The notes beneath the pieces are model-generated. The model was given only the letters and a program-made list of their open reading frames with translations, was not told the origin of the DNA and made no database searches. This document shows positions 32,301 through 47,300 of a DNA stretch of 64,000 nucleotides, piece after piece; the stretch's first letter is position 1; every line of letters begins with the position of its first letter. The position numbers and the translations under genes are program-made. Source of the stretch: Owenia fusiformis (lineage: Eukaryota; Annelida; Polychaeta; Sabellida; Oweniidae); the NCBI GenBank assembly GCA_903813345.2, contig CAIIXF020000011.1, positions 19,947,754 through 20,011,753 on the forward strand, in the 5' to 3' direction.

Positions 32301-35300
32301 TCACACAGTGAGCCTATGGGATCGACCAGGCGTCCGTCCATTGGTCCGTCCATCCGTCCGTCCATTGGTCCGTCCGTCCGTCAACATTGGCCGCACAAAT
32401 TAAAACTGCTATTCGGATTGAGTCATAGCCACATTCATTTTATGCATATCCATAATGCCTATTTGACCTATCATGGCCATTTCCCAAGTTCGCCCGTTTT
32501 CCGAGAAATTGCGGATTTTGACGTCAAAAAGACAAATTTTCTGTAAATACTAGACACTTTGTTGAAGTAGAACTTTCAAATAACTTTTAGTAGTTGCTGT
32601 ATATGCAACTTATGTCCTCTGAAGATTTCAAAGCTCTTGGAATTACAGTTTTTGGTGTTTACTCTATAAAATTTGACAAAAAGTAGGACTTGGTCATTTT
32701 CAGGAAACTTTCTCATGCATAAAGTCAATGGCAGGTTTTGTGATTGACAAGTTTCTCAAAGTTTGCCTTATACTTGATCATTTCTTGCAATGAATTACAT
32801 CATTACTAGATTAAAGCATTCCCTACATATTGCTCAATATATGTCAGCATCAAATTTTTACCATTTTTGAGATATTTGACGTCAAAAAACAGTAAAAATA
32901 AGTTATTTTTCAACTTGCTTCAATTTGACCAATTTATTTTTGAAAATCATCTACAAGTTGCCAGGAATTTAAATCTGACATTAGTTTTAGGATTTGACCT
33001 TTAGTTGACCTTTCAGTGACCTTCGAAAGGTCAAAAAAGTTGATTTTTCAAATTGATTTTAGGATGTAAATTTTGGTCAGCTTAATCACAAAAGACCTTA
33101 CTGAGCTCTGACTAAGTAAAATTTTCAAGGTCAAAGGTCATCAAACTAGGTCACACAACTATGCTATCTAAGTTTCTCAAAGTTCGAGACTACAAATCCA
33201 AATCAATATTTTTGTTTGAAAGTCGGGATATACATTCTTCTGAAGGTTCCAAACTGTGTGAGCACAGGACCGTGGGTCCTTCACACACCCGGTGATCGTG
33301 AAAATGGGACGGAGGGGGGAGCAAGCAATTTCTGGTAGAAAAATGAACAAATCTGCAAAAATTATTTTTTCAAGAAAAGGTTTATGATTTAATTGCTAAA
33401 CGAATAGCAATATTGCAGGTTGTGTAGACCGTTGATGCTTGATTTAAAGCAAAAACATTGACTTGTGCACGTTGGTGGCGTTGCGCCTTTTATAATATAT
33501 CTTATATCTTAAAAAAAATTCGTAGAATACGCGACATATTTTACCATACCGTGCGCCTATTCGTTTAGCAATTAAATCATAAACCTTTTCTTGAAAAAAT
33601 AATTTTTGCAGATTTGTTCATTTTTCTACCAGAAATTGCTTGCTCCCCCCTCCGTCCCATTTTCACGATCACCGGGTGTGCTTCATTTTAACTGGGTGCA
33701 ATTTTCCCTAAAAAATCGGCGCTCGCTATGCTCACAATATCTCCAGGTGGGTGCTTACTTCACCCATTCTTTCAATCAGAAGTTGGAGTGCAGGGTGCCA
33801 ACTGGGGGTCCTTCGGTTTCAAATAGAGGAGGGGGGGGGGGGCTGGTAAAAAAGACATGGGGAGATCACTGATTATTGAAATTGTGCACCAATTTTTAAC
33901 ACACTACAGTGCATAGTGCATATGTACATGTAGTGCATATTATATTATTCGATTCATATAACATTGAATATTTATTGTTCCTTGTGAGACGGCCGTGTGA
34001 GACGGGAAAACTCACACGGTAATCAACCAATCAGATTACTGGAATTTTACAGAGCATGTGATAAATTAGTGTACATGTACATTATAACCACCTTACTTGA
34101 ATACTCAATTGGGCAGTGAACAAACAATATACAGTAAATGAACAATTTTGTACAAATTTCAAATTTAAATTCAATAAAACCCTTCACAAAAGCAATACAA
34201 GGGATTTTGTTACATGTAGTTTTGTTAAAAATTATGTTATGGTGTCACAACATAAATCTTTGGGATTTTAAATGAGAGCTTTTTTCTGCAATGCATAAAT
34301 ACATGTATATGTTTAAAAGCATGAAATCAGTGACCATACAAGTTCATGTATGTGGCACTAGATAAATAAATATTCTTGAAAAGCGTTTGTGAACAAGGAA
34401 AATGTGTTCACTATTCACAAAATCCTTTGTTTTGGTCGAGTCATTAATAATTGTTTGTTTAAATATTTCAGGTATGGCAGAAGCTGTTGACATTAATCTT
34501 GGAGATCTGGTCATCGCAAATATAGTTTATGACATCACTGCGTAAGTAAGACATACCGTATATTTGAAGTTGACAATTATTTGATCTAAAACAATATAAG
34601 TATATCTTAAAAAAGTTCAATATACTGTTAATGTACAAAATCATGCACAGTAAAACTTGTAAAGTGGAACACCTCTGTTAATGGAACACTTTCCCAAGTC
34701 CCAAGACAACTGACTGAAAGTTAAATAAACTTCGATAAGAGGAACACCTCACAAATGGATCACTTTAAAGAGGTACCAAAGATGATCAACTTAGAAAACT
34801 CAAAAAACTTCACTCTTTTGTAGGTTTTGTACAAGTACTGTTGCACAGGACTCATCAGGACACATATGGCACGCCAGGAATCTAGATTATGGCTTTGCAG
34901 AATCATTGAAGAACATCACCATAATGGTTGATTTTACACGGGGTGGTAAGGTAAGCTAGCATTGAAATAGAATCTTGAATTTCAAAGAGTACATGTAGCT
35001 TGATTGAAAAACAAACTCTTTAAGTATGAACCTTTGATATTGTTCAACTCATGACATACATGTACATGTAGAAAGACTTATGAACATTTTTTATTGCATT
35101 TGAATACCATTGGCATGTACATATCAAGTATATATCTGAGATATGTTGTGATGCATTGAAGACATAATGCTGGTCAAGGAGAAATCTTCATGAAACAGGT
35201 ATATAAAAAACTCATTTTTTTACTGTCACATTTTAGGTTGTATATTCGTCTACAACATATGCTGGTTATGTGGGGATCCTAACAGGGCAAAAGCCTCATG

Positions 35301-38300
35301 CTTTTACTGTTTCACTGGATGAGAGAAGTAAGTATGGTACCCTACTTTATATTACAGGCATATTTTTTCAGAGAAATTTTTCACTATTTTTAAATTTTGG
35401 AAACTTAGGTGGCATTTAATGTGCTAAAAATCTCAGTAGGTTTGGGATACATCTGTTATGTACCATCGATTTTGGATACAGAGTTTATCCCTCAGAAATA
35501 TGTGTAACTTCTATGGTTCCTGCAGTCTCTCGGGAGATCACGTGATTCTCTTATAAACCCTGTATCTTCCATTGAATAACCCTCACATGTATTATTGTAG
35601 GACAGGGGAACATATATGTGATAGAGAATATTCTAATGCTGCTATTAGATTACAAACATGGACTTATGAGCTTCTACATTAGAGATGTATGTATTATCCT
35701 TTTATATGCACTTTACATGTACAAGGGCGTTTTCAGTCAGGGGGTGCGATTGTGGCATAAACAAGCCAAACAAATTCAGATTTATCTTGAATTTTACAAA
35801 AGTTGATGCAACTTCCTTCAAAATTGAACCAGCAGCTTCAAATAAAAAGCATTTTAAAGCTCTTTCCTTCTTCTATCTCATGTCATGGGGGGGGGGTGGA
35901 ATCGCAGCCATCGCACCTGGCTATGCCTATGCATGAATCATATACAGTAGAACCTGCTAAGTGGAACACCTCACAAGTAGAACAGTGTATTTAAAGTCCA
36001 ATGGCCTATCTATTACATGTTAATGAACCTCTGTAAGTGGAACAAATCAGTAATATTACTTGCTCAGTGGAAGAGCTTTTTGGCCAGTAGAGTGTTGGAA
36101 ATGTGGTTAAGATTGGATTTTTGGATACAATATTGTTCACGGACTCTTTTATTGTTTGATATCAATAGCTCAATAATGGCCAGTCATATTAACAACTCCC
36201 ACGTGGAACACATTTTAGAGGTACCAAAGGTCTTCCACTTATACAAGTTTAACTGTATGTTATTTAGGTGAATATTTGATATGTGGAGTAAGATAGCGAT
36301 TTGATAGGTGCATGGCACACAGTCTTATGACACTTTGGCTAATAGTAGTGGCCATTTTTTACATGTACCTGTGTTTGAGTGTGTTGAACTTTTATATGTG
36401 TCTACTTAGAAGCATATTAAACTTTCTGATGACAATTTGGCCAACAGGGGACCATTTTGAAAATGGTGGCTATTTTAATTGTATTATTTTACGATTTTTG
36501 CTATGGCTCATTGACTGTTCGATGTGATTTGCTATGCTTTTGCAATGCTATTATCTAGTTTGATTTAATTCAATTTACCTGTACAATCTAACCTATCTCT
36601 AAAATTGAAATAACTTCCGGGAATAACTTACACTCTCAGTTATGAATGAATTTTATTGAAAATGTTTGTGCAGAAACAGTGAAGTGTTTATAGTGACAAA
36701 TACATGAAAATACATCTTTGCAATCAAGAAAAACATTGTTTTCCATTTAAAGACATCCTCTTGTATAGGATCATCCAAACACTATATCACATGTCAGTGA
36801 TCTCCCCAGGATTTTTTCTCAGGTGGGTGCAAAACTCTCATTTCACAATTCAGACCAAAATTGGTTGAAATATGCCAATTTTTCATGATTTTTCTCATTT
36901 TCAAGTGGATGCAAATGAATTTTCAGGTGGGTGCAAGCCTATTTTCAAAATCTCAAGTGGGTGCTGCACCGTACCCACTTGCTTTAATGCTTGGGAGATA
37001 ACTGTATGTGTCACCCTGTATTGGAAATGTCCACCACATGTCAATATATTCCAATTTCTGTAAAACAGAGAATAAGGAAAAGTTTCTTTTCATTAGCTTG
37101 TACAAAGAGGTAAGAACAAATAGAAGTGAAGTGCTGATTCTTAATCAAAATGCTTTATTGAACACCTTGCTCTGTCAGCCATGTTTCCTCCTTTAAGCTT
37201 ATTGTCCACTATGATGAGTTTTATTTTCCAATTGCATGTCAACCTCCTTGAGGTTAATAAAGAGATTGAGGACCATTGTTCTATTAATAAATGATGCATG
37301 GCTTTAGGAAGGAGAAATTAAAATCTTGGCAGGCAGTTAGCTTTTCAGCATTTTACAGTCTAATTACATTATTCATTTGCTCTCAAGTAGGTACTCTGCC
37401 AATATTTTATATTCTGTTTATTCAATATCAGGACCACATGAAGCTTTCATATAGGGGGCTTTAAGTTATGAGAGGGGTGCTCTGATTTTTAAGCTTAATT
37501 AAAATGTGACAAATTAGTCAATTCAGCAAAAAACACAATGAGAGCCATTACACAAGATATCTGTGAGGGTTTAGTCTTTGTACATAATCTGCATATATAC
37601 ACCCATTATATATTGGCATAATTGAATTATACATGTATGTGTATATTGATATTTTTAGGTTTTTGAAACAACAGCAAACTTCACGGAAGCTGTCAAAGCA
37701 CTTGCAACAAGACCTTCAGTGGCGCCATCTTATGTGATAATAGGTGGCGTTCTGCCAGGTGAGGGCGCTGTCATCACCCGTGGTAGGCTTGGAGCTGAGG
37801 ATGTCTGGTTCTTGGATCCCAAGGTTGGAAGGTTAGTATAACTAGTTAGAGGAATTACTTTTGTCTGAAAATAGATGTCACTGCAGCAAATATTCCCAAC
37901 AATACACTGGAGGTTGAAATGCTTTATTGAATACTAGTATATGATGGACAATTAGGATGTTTTTCTTGGCTCAAAAATTAATTTCAGTGTATTCTAAGAA
38001 TAAACTGGCCATTTGCTGTTATTAAAAGTGAAGTATTAAATAACAATTTGACTGTTTTTTAATCACTTTTTAAACTGCATGTCATGTGTTTTAATACAAT
38101 AATGCCTTAAATATGGTAATTCGATCTTATCGTATAATAGATCAAAGCCAATTGGATATATTCTTGCTTTGTTTCCTACAATGTTAACACATTTATTTCT
38201 TAAATTATTTTGTAATTGTCTGTTAGAACTGTATCAAATTACAAAACACATACAGTATGATGGGCCCTAAAAATGACAAATGGCCTTTATAAAAGTGGGA

Positions 38301-41300
38301 AAAATTGGTGATTTAATCAGGCTTCAATTTTTAAAAATTGTTGATAAAAAAGGCCTAATGATTTCTCAATTTTGGCAAACATTTTTTAAAGTGAAACATT
38401 TTGAAAAAGCCAGTTGATTTATGTGTATTCTTCACCAAATACATGTATATCACTTGATTTGTGTTTATATTTCGCCTAATATGGCACTTGACTAGTTTTT
38501 AACATTGCCTCAATGTGTCACTTGATTTGTGTTCAAACATAGCCTAATGTGTCACCTGATTTGTGTTTATATTTTGCCTAATGTGTCACTTGATTTGTGT
38601 TTGTACATTGCCTTATGTGCCATTTGCTTTGTGTTTTAATTTATTTTAATTTGTCACAAATGATTTACTTTGTACATTAGTTTCATTTGATTGATGATGT
38701 AATGTTGCCTTGAATTTCAGATGGTTTGTCTTAGAGACAAATTACGACCATTGGAAGGTTCCCCCTAAAGATGACGACCGAAGGTAAGCACAGTGACAGC
38801 TTATTAATTATGCTACATGTATTTCCTAGCAAGTATTAATCCTCCTTAGTCACCAAAGTGTCACATGAAATTAAAGGTAAAGTAAAATTATATTCAAGGT
38901 TAATTTTGCCCATGTTAACCAGTGACAGATTTTCATTAATGGGGGATGTAATATCTCATCCTCATTCACATCTGATCATTATCTACTGTATAATTACCCC
39001 ACTTGATCATCATTGGTTGTGTCCTGACAGGAGACAGGTTTGCAATAAATTTACACATTTCCTTCTATTTGAACATTTTTAGACAATTCGATGAGATTAA
39101 TATCCTAATGTCATTCAAAAGTGACAACAATTATACATAAATCTTTATATAATTCTCCTTTGGGATGAGCTTATACAGATATCTTTATGCATATCTTATA
39201 ATTTCATAAATACCTAAATCTTAGCAGTCTCCCGTCCCCACTTGATTTGAATCTGAAGACTGTTATATTGCTTTTACCAAGCTTTTGAAGGGTGCCCTCT
39301 TCAGTCGCAGATCGATCAATTTAATTTGAGCCTAGCTACAAGCCCCTGTTATCCCCTCCCTTTACACCTGACAACACACCTTCTCACACAGGTGGGCGGT
39401 TTATAGTGGGAGGGAGGGTCACAACTTCACACAGGCTTGTAGGTAAATGTTCATGTGGACTAATAAATTCAGACCTAGCTCATGCAGGGAATGATAACCG
39501 ACAAAATGAATGTTATGAACCTGTCATAAAACAACCAGGTCTCACCATATATACTTAAACAATCACATATAACTGTCTTATTAAAGTACAATTTTCTTGA
39601 TGTTGTAAATTCAGTATTTTGACAGATGCAGTATATACCTCTTTTCAGAAAGACAAGCCTGATACCTTTATAAGAGACAAACATTTTAATACAAAATATT
39701 TAATGACTTTTGAATTACATGATTTTTATATGTGTGTTTTCCAGAGATCCTGGCAACAAGGCTATGCAACAAATGGGCCGGACAAACATTACAGTGCAGG
39801 CACTGTTCAAGGTCATGTCAACAAAGCCAGTTTTAAATAAGTAAGTACATGCATGGCTTCCAAATTAAACATAGCAAATCTCATTTTGAGCTTTTCTTGA
39901 AAGTCAGTGGTATTATACTGTTCTTAAAGATTGGAGGCAGTGCATTGTGAACTAAATCATTCCTCGAAGGGTGTTGTTTCAACTTTTGCACGAAATGCGC
40001 AGCATTGAGTTTAGCTTAGGAAACAATGCCTGAGTGGTAATGAATCGGCCACAATGCATCTAGTCTTAGGCTTCAATTCATTTCACATAATGCAACATTT
40101 AGTATACACTATCACTTAAAAGATATGAAATCAATTAAAAGAACACTTTTTCAAGGAAACTGGTTCTGGATTGTGTACGTTTTCCCTCTAAATCTAATAA
40201 TTTTCCATGTGCATGGATATATTTTGAGATAAATAAATAAATTGGATGGAATGATAATATTTATATCAAAATGATAAATACTTATTGCAATTTCTACATG
40301 TTTATGTGCATCCATCTATTTTTATTATATTAGCTCACATGGTGATCTATTGCAATCACTCACTTGTCCGTCCGTCTGTCTGTCCATCCAACCGTCCGTC
40401 CGTCCGTCCATCCATCTGTACGAAATGTACAATATGTACATATGTAAGCCCTGCAGACTGCGGGCAATACATACTACAAAAGATAAACAGGTATTGCCCT
40501 TCATATAATGAAATATTTGCTTACTACAGGGTACATCTTGATAAATCATGATAGATATCTCAATAATTTTTCTCAGTCATGAGATGCACTAATGGTATTA
40601 TGGGTTAGATTTTCTTGATCTGAGAGAGCATGTATTTTAAGATCTTTCACAGCTTATCTTATCTTCCTCAGCTTATATTACATTTTAATAAGAGTTGTAC
40701 GTAAAATTTATGAAGATTCTATCACCTGAGCCTATGGAGCTGTAGGGTATAATTAGAATAGAATACAATGCCTATTATGTAATATATGGCCATTAAGGGC
40801 AGTAGTTACACAACAATGAACACACATATCAGTTGTAACTTATTAATCAGGAGGCCGTTTCCCATTTCTTATCTTTATTAACGAATCGTTTATAGCAAAT
40901 CGTGGAGTCGTTTCTATGCACATCGCATCGTTAATGGATTGTCCTTTCTTGATGAGCTTTGATAATTCTTCTTTATCGAGTCAAGAAATGATAATTATGA
41001 GAAAGTCGCATTATATCAGAGCTGTTTCTAGTAGAACAGAAAGATATGTGATGAGTAGCAGAATGTATTGCAGTCTTCATTCCATTTCTTTGGCCATTCC
41101 AATTAGTGTTTATCTAATCAGTAGGTACAGTGGCCCGGTACAGTGGGTAGTGGGATATGGTTTCATTTTAATAAGCACACACCCATTAAGGTTAATGGAA
41201 ATTCAATGCCTTTCTTTTATACATGTACCATTTCCATTATTAGATAGCAGAGAATAGATGGCGCTGACTGTACTATTTTGTCTTTCCATTTTGTCTTTCC

Positions 41301-44300
41301 ATCCTCTGAACACAGGCCTCCAGAACTAGTACCTTCCCTCCTTCTTCCAAGAAGGAAGGGGGAGGAACTTAGTGGATGATGTCTGGAACCCAATGTTCGG
41401 AGGCTGTGTCTTTTTAATTGAACTGATTTAGTACATTTTCTCTTTTACAAAATATCATCATGAATTCCAAAGTATCCCATACATACACGTAGCTATAAAC
41501 ATCAATGTTCTCCGACTCTAGAAATCAAATCATTAATTTACAGTTGATCCCTATTTGATTATAGCTATTATATCCTCTTTGATCATTTAATATCGTATCA
41601 TCTGAGATCAAAATGTTATATTTTCTAGTTTAAGGTTATAATTCAGCATAAAGAATTGATGTTTCAGAGCAATAAAATGTCTTGATTAGAAATTGATTTT
41701 TGTAATCAGTTTTGCTTGAATAAACAAACCACAGTGTGCTTTATTTCTCCAAATGTTATCACAATCATGATATAGAAGTGACATTTTACACCTGATGAAC
41801 GAACAGCTTTACATCATCAATGCTATAATGTTTTTAAGGAAGCAGTCCTACTGAGTGAATTAATGTTGAATTTTATTCAATATGCATGAAACTTCATATA
41901 CATGTAGCAGCCAGCCCAAATGAGATCATTCAATATTTAACACAACACAGTGACACAATAGAATAGACTGTAGTTTATTTTAAATTATGAACAGTTGTAA
42001 TAAAAGAAGAGTGTATTCTTTATTATTTTTAGTTGCTTGACACTGACAGTAGTGAACTGAGTTAACTTAAAAATTATCCATATTATCCATGTTTAATGTC
42101 TACACTGTACCTGTACCTGGACATTTGTTGCAGCTGAACTAGTTAACCTACTCAATCACTCATCAACTCACTTAATCTCAATAGTTGAAAAGTCAATAAA
42201 AAACAACAAATTTTACAGGTGAAAAGAAGTGCTTGTTTAAATGGATCATGGTTTATTTACATTTCATAAGAGTCAGTGTGGGGTTTAAGTTAGATAATTT
42301 GACCTCAGCCATTATTTCGCCCAAGAGCCATGTAGTACAAATGATACTTAAAGTTTTCCCAAAGATTTCTTCCATTGTAGATACTAATATTTTGAAAAGT
42401 TATTAGGGAGGCTTGCTACAAGACCCATTCCTCTACCCAACCACATGCACCCTTCTTTGGGGTTGACCATTGTTTTCAGCATTTTGTTATGTGAAAATAA
42501 GAGATGGTGTAGCAGTGGTATGGACCTCATACAATTGATACAAACATAAGTTCAATCAAATGTCAGTTTTCATTTGTTTGTTGAAACTAGTTGATGGATG
42601 AGCATGCATACAGGCTGAGGGACTGGCAGACAGAAGAATGAACAGATGGGAAAATGCTTGCTTTCATAGATAGTTTACATGTATGTGAACCAAAAAATCC
42701 ATGTAGTGTTTAGGAAATACACTTCAAAACATACCTAATACTGTAAAATTCATACCTCAAATCCTTTTGAAGTCCACAGACTTGTTAGCCAAAAGGTTAA
42801 GCCATTAAGAATTTCTGAGCTGTACTATATTTCTAAAGAGATATGAGCACCTAAGATCATACACATCAAGCATACCCGGCTAAATGTTTGGAATCATAAA
42901 GCTGGTCAAAGTAACTGTAATAATCCAAGCTAGTGTCATTCATTAAATTTCTCCTTGTAAAATTGCTCATCAGTCTCTTTATTTTAGTAAAACAAATATA
43001 TTCAGTTAAAGTCACCGTGTAATATTAATGCACAAAACTGGTCATTTATACTCATAAATTTTATACTATCTTGCAAAGATTAGACTCTAATGATATTGCA
43101 TAATGGCTAAAATAAACAGCTTTTTTCAACGTTCATTAAATGTAGACATCGGCAGTATATTAAGAAAGTGGATAGCTACAAGAACTCAATGAAAGGATAC
43201 TGTATGCCATGTGATCATATCAAGATAAGTATGATTAAATAGTGTCAATCAGAAAATGATGATTGATAATGATAAGTCATCACAAATCATACAGTCTATT
43301 TCACTATTAGGTCAGAATGTTACCAGGTTACTGGATGTGTGTAACCTTCCATGTATGCCAGTTAGTATTATGAATTTATCTTTTTTTGTAGATGTTATAT
43401 ATTACTATTTTAACAATATTTTTTTATCAATATGGACAATGTCATGTAAAACCTCCATCGCCAAGGTCAACTGAGACATTGTCTGCCATTGTAGCACATG
43501 ATTACACTCTTCGATCAAGGTCAACTGAGACATTGTCTGTCTGCCATTGTAGCACATGATTACACTCTTTGATCAAGGTCAACTGGGGCATTGTCTGCCA
43601 TTGTAGCACATGATTACACTCCTTGATCAAGGTCAACTGGGACATTGTCTGCCATTGTAGCACATGATTACACTCTTTGATCAAGGTCAACTGGGGCATT
43701 GTCTGCCATTGTAGCACATGATTACACTCTTTGATCAAGGTCAACTGGGACATTGTCTGTCATTGTAGCACATGATTACACTCTTTGATCAAGGTCAACT
43801 GGGACATTGTCTGCCATTGTAGCACATGATTACACTCTTTGATCAAGGTCAACTGGGACATTGTCTGTCATTGTAGCACATGGTTATACTCTTTGCCCAA
43901 GTTTAACCAGACATTGTCATGTGGCACATGATTACATTCCTCGCCCAAGGTCAACTGGGACCTTGTCTCTTGTTGTTGCACATGATTACATTCATTGCCC
44001 AAGGTCAGCTGGGATATTGTCTCTCTTTAAGTAGCACATGATTACGCTCTTTGCCCAATGTCAACTGAGACATTGATTGTCATTTTTGCATGATAACACT
44101 CTTTACCCAAGGTCATCTGGTACATTGTCTGTCATTGTAGCTCATTATTACTTTCTTTGCCCAAGGCCAACTGGGACATTGTCTTTTATTGTAGCACATG
44201 ATTACACTCTTTTCATTGCCCAAGGCCAACTGAGACATTGTCTCTTGTTGTAGCAAATGATTACACTCTGCCGAATGGAAAGTGGGACATTGTCTTTCAT

Positions 44301-47300
44301 GTGGCACATGGTTACACTCTTTGCTTAAGATCAATCAGGACACTGTCTGTCATTTGGCACATGCTCACTCTCTTTGCTCAATATGGGACATTGTCTTTCA
44401 TTGTAGCACATGATTACACTTTGCCCAAGGTCAACTTGGACATTTATAGTATCACATGAATACACTCTTTTGAAGACATTGTCTACCATGTAGCAATAAT
44501 TACACTCCTTCTTCAAAACAATCTCCAGCTTATGCAAGACACCTTGGAAAATTGTTAAGACCAAGGTAAAACATCACGCCCTACCAGAAACTCTCACTCT
44601 AATTTCAACTTTAGATATGGCCACCTTCTCAAAATCTGCAACAATCCTCGCAAAGTCAGAATCAAGGGCTTTGGGAGCAATAGTGACGACATTACGAGTC
44701 AACAGTGGTTTAAGTTATGAGATTCCTCTTTGCAATGATATGCTATTCATTCACAGTGGGTCAGAATCGGCTCTGCTCCAAGTTTTAGATATTGAAAAAA
44801 TCAGTGCAAGGGATAAGTGCCAATGGTAGTTCCTCTTACTTGAATTCTTGTGACTTTTTCTTTTGGAGCTATCTCAGGAGCATCTGTGCTCACGATTTCT
44901 CCACCAGATATTGCAAGGCCTCGAGAAAGAATTGCCCATGGGCTGCTTTTCTCTGCTTTAACCCACAGATGACTCGGGGCTAAACCATGCATGACGTGGA
45001 CAGATGAGCGCATCTTTATGTGCAAGGAAGTGGTGGCAATTAGGAGGGGTATAGGATGTATTCTTGCTAGAGCATGAGTATGAACACTTTACTGTCTATG
45101 CCACACCTGTCACACCTTCCTCCAATAGCCCCTATGCCCTTTGTACTGACTTTTGCGATGTTTAAAACTTTGATCCGAGCTGAATTTTTCCCCACTTTGC
45201 AAAATTAATGATTATTCGGCCAAAGATGACTCCCTGTGAATGAATGATATTCCATTGCAAAGAGGAGTAATTTGGCTTTTTGGTACATTGAATCAAAAGG
45301 ATGCAGTCAGCATTGGTTTTATGTTTTCTTCCAATATTGCATCGGCCTCCGTACACTGACTTTTGCGATGTTTATAACTTGGCCCCAAGCTAATTTCGGC
45401 CCACTTTGCAAATGGAATGATTACTCGCCCAACCGTGACCAAATATCAATGAATGATATATCATTGTAAAGAGGAGACACATGGCTGTATGGTGCATTGA
45501 ATGAATTCAATGCTGTTATCACTGGCTTTGTGCTTTTTCGAGATAACAATCTGTTTTTTTTTTTGATACGCACTGTACACCATTTATTTGACTGTCCAAG
45601 TGTTACTTTATAATGCGGGGCGTACTGCGACAGTAGGCACAACCACTTCTATTGTACAAACTGAAGCACAGCATTTTTAGGTGTCAGCCAACAGTCAGCA
45701 AACAGTGTTACATATTGAGGGGATATGTGTTGGGTCTCAGTTGAAAAAGGGAACACAGCAAGAACACAGAAATACTTGTGGGAATATAAAGTGCAGAATT
45801 TTAAAAACAACAAACCTGATCTTATCAGTGATGGTGAAATCTATTGTGTAAGATCTCTATTACAACTACATAAAGACCACCTCTTTAAAATCAAGGCTGT
45901 CGAATGGCATGCCTTCCTGGTCCTGAAAATGGCAACAAACTCAGGAATTACCAATTACATAAAAACACAAATGGTTATAGTGGAGGAATACATGTGCATG
46001 TACGTTAGAATTCCAATGCATAAGCATGAACCAACAAATTGAGCTAAGCTACGAACAGGCACTTTTCCAATTAATCTAGAAGTAGGAAGTGTTAGCAATA
46101 TTCCCCTTAATGAGTGATTGTGTATTTTTTGTCATAAAAACGTTGTCAAGGATAAGATGCTAACTAACTAGCTAGCTAGCTTACTAACTAACTAACCAAA
46201 TAAATAACAAAATAACCATCCAACCAGATATGAATAGAATAGTGGCATGTATGAGTTGCCAATAAAATAATAGGTTAATCTGGTAGCCGACAGGCGTTAG
46301 TTGCATTCGCGAATACAAGCTAACTATATGAATTAACTAACTAACTAACTAATCAACCACAACCAAACTAATTAACCATCTATATAACTAAGTAACCCAC
46401 CAACTAATTAACTAACTCTTATCTATTAATTCAATGTTATTGTGTATCTATAGAATGAGAATCTGATGATATAAGTAAATGTTATCTGTAGCATCTGGTT
46501 AAGCCATCTGAGCATATCATCTCATTGTGTTATTGTAATACCAAATGAGACCAAGAGTACCAAGGGGCCCTTTCAACAATGTAGCATTCTCATACCTCAT
46601 TGCTTTTCTGTTCATCAAGGAGGAGTCTAAGAGCCAATTCAAGATGCAATACAGTACTAGTATACAAAACTGATGAATTTAATTTTGAATAATGGGTGTA
46701 ATTATTGGGGTCCTCATGTGAATGTCAAAGTAAATAAAAAGTTTCAAATTGGATTTAGTTTGGTATAAGTAGGATAGGATAACACTTTTTATTGTCATCC
46801 CATTAATTTAGCCTCATGCATTATATATAATATGGTTTATCAGTTGGTTGAAGATTCTTTTGTCAAAGGTGAAATGAAGTAGATATATTGATTGAATTTT
46901 GAAAAGCTAATTTTTTTATGTCCCAAAAGGATGCCAATTTATCTTGTAACCTTGTAACATCTGCATTCAGACCCCAAGTGATTTCTGGGGACCCTTAAGA
47001 TTCATTTTGCAATATTTGCAACAGCAATCCTTGCAGCTACGACAAATATATTTTGTCATTCATGCATTATTAAAGAAAAATCATTGTCATCAATATAAAT
47101 AATGCATGGAAGTACTACATATAATTTTGAACAATTTGCCCAATACGATAAAACAGGTGCACTATTTCAAAGGTAATGTGAGATTCAATAATACCAGGTC
47201 TCCTGAAATCTTGTATAGTTATCCACTGCTTGACAAGTTGGTCAATGAAATTATTTATACCCTGAAGATGACCTGTCTAGTTGAATTACTGAGGTAAAAA

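Noticed and set aside
43463-44520. CRISPR-like array of regular repeats
   Set aside because: Units are contiguous ~56-bp tandem copies with no unique spacers, inside an intron of an animal gene; it is a minisatellite.
44600-45025. Two neighbouring ORFs (70 aa plus strand, 74 aa minus strand) with fairly protein-like sequence
   Set aside because: No family recognised, no splice context, and both lie in the last intron of the amidase gene. Possibly a decayed fragment of a mobile element, but not supportable.
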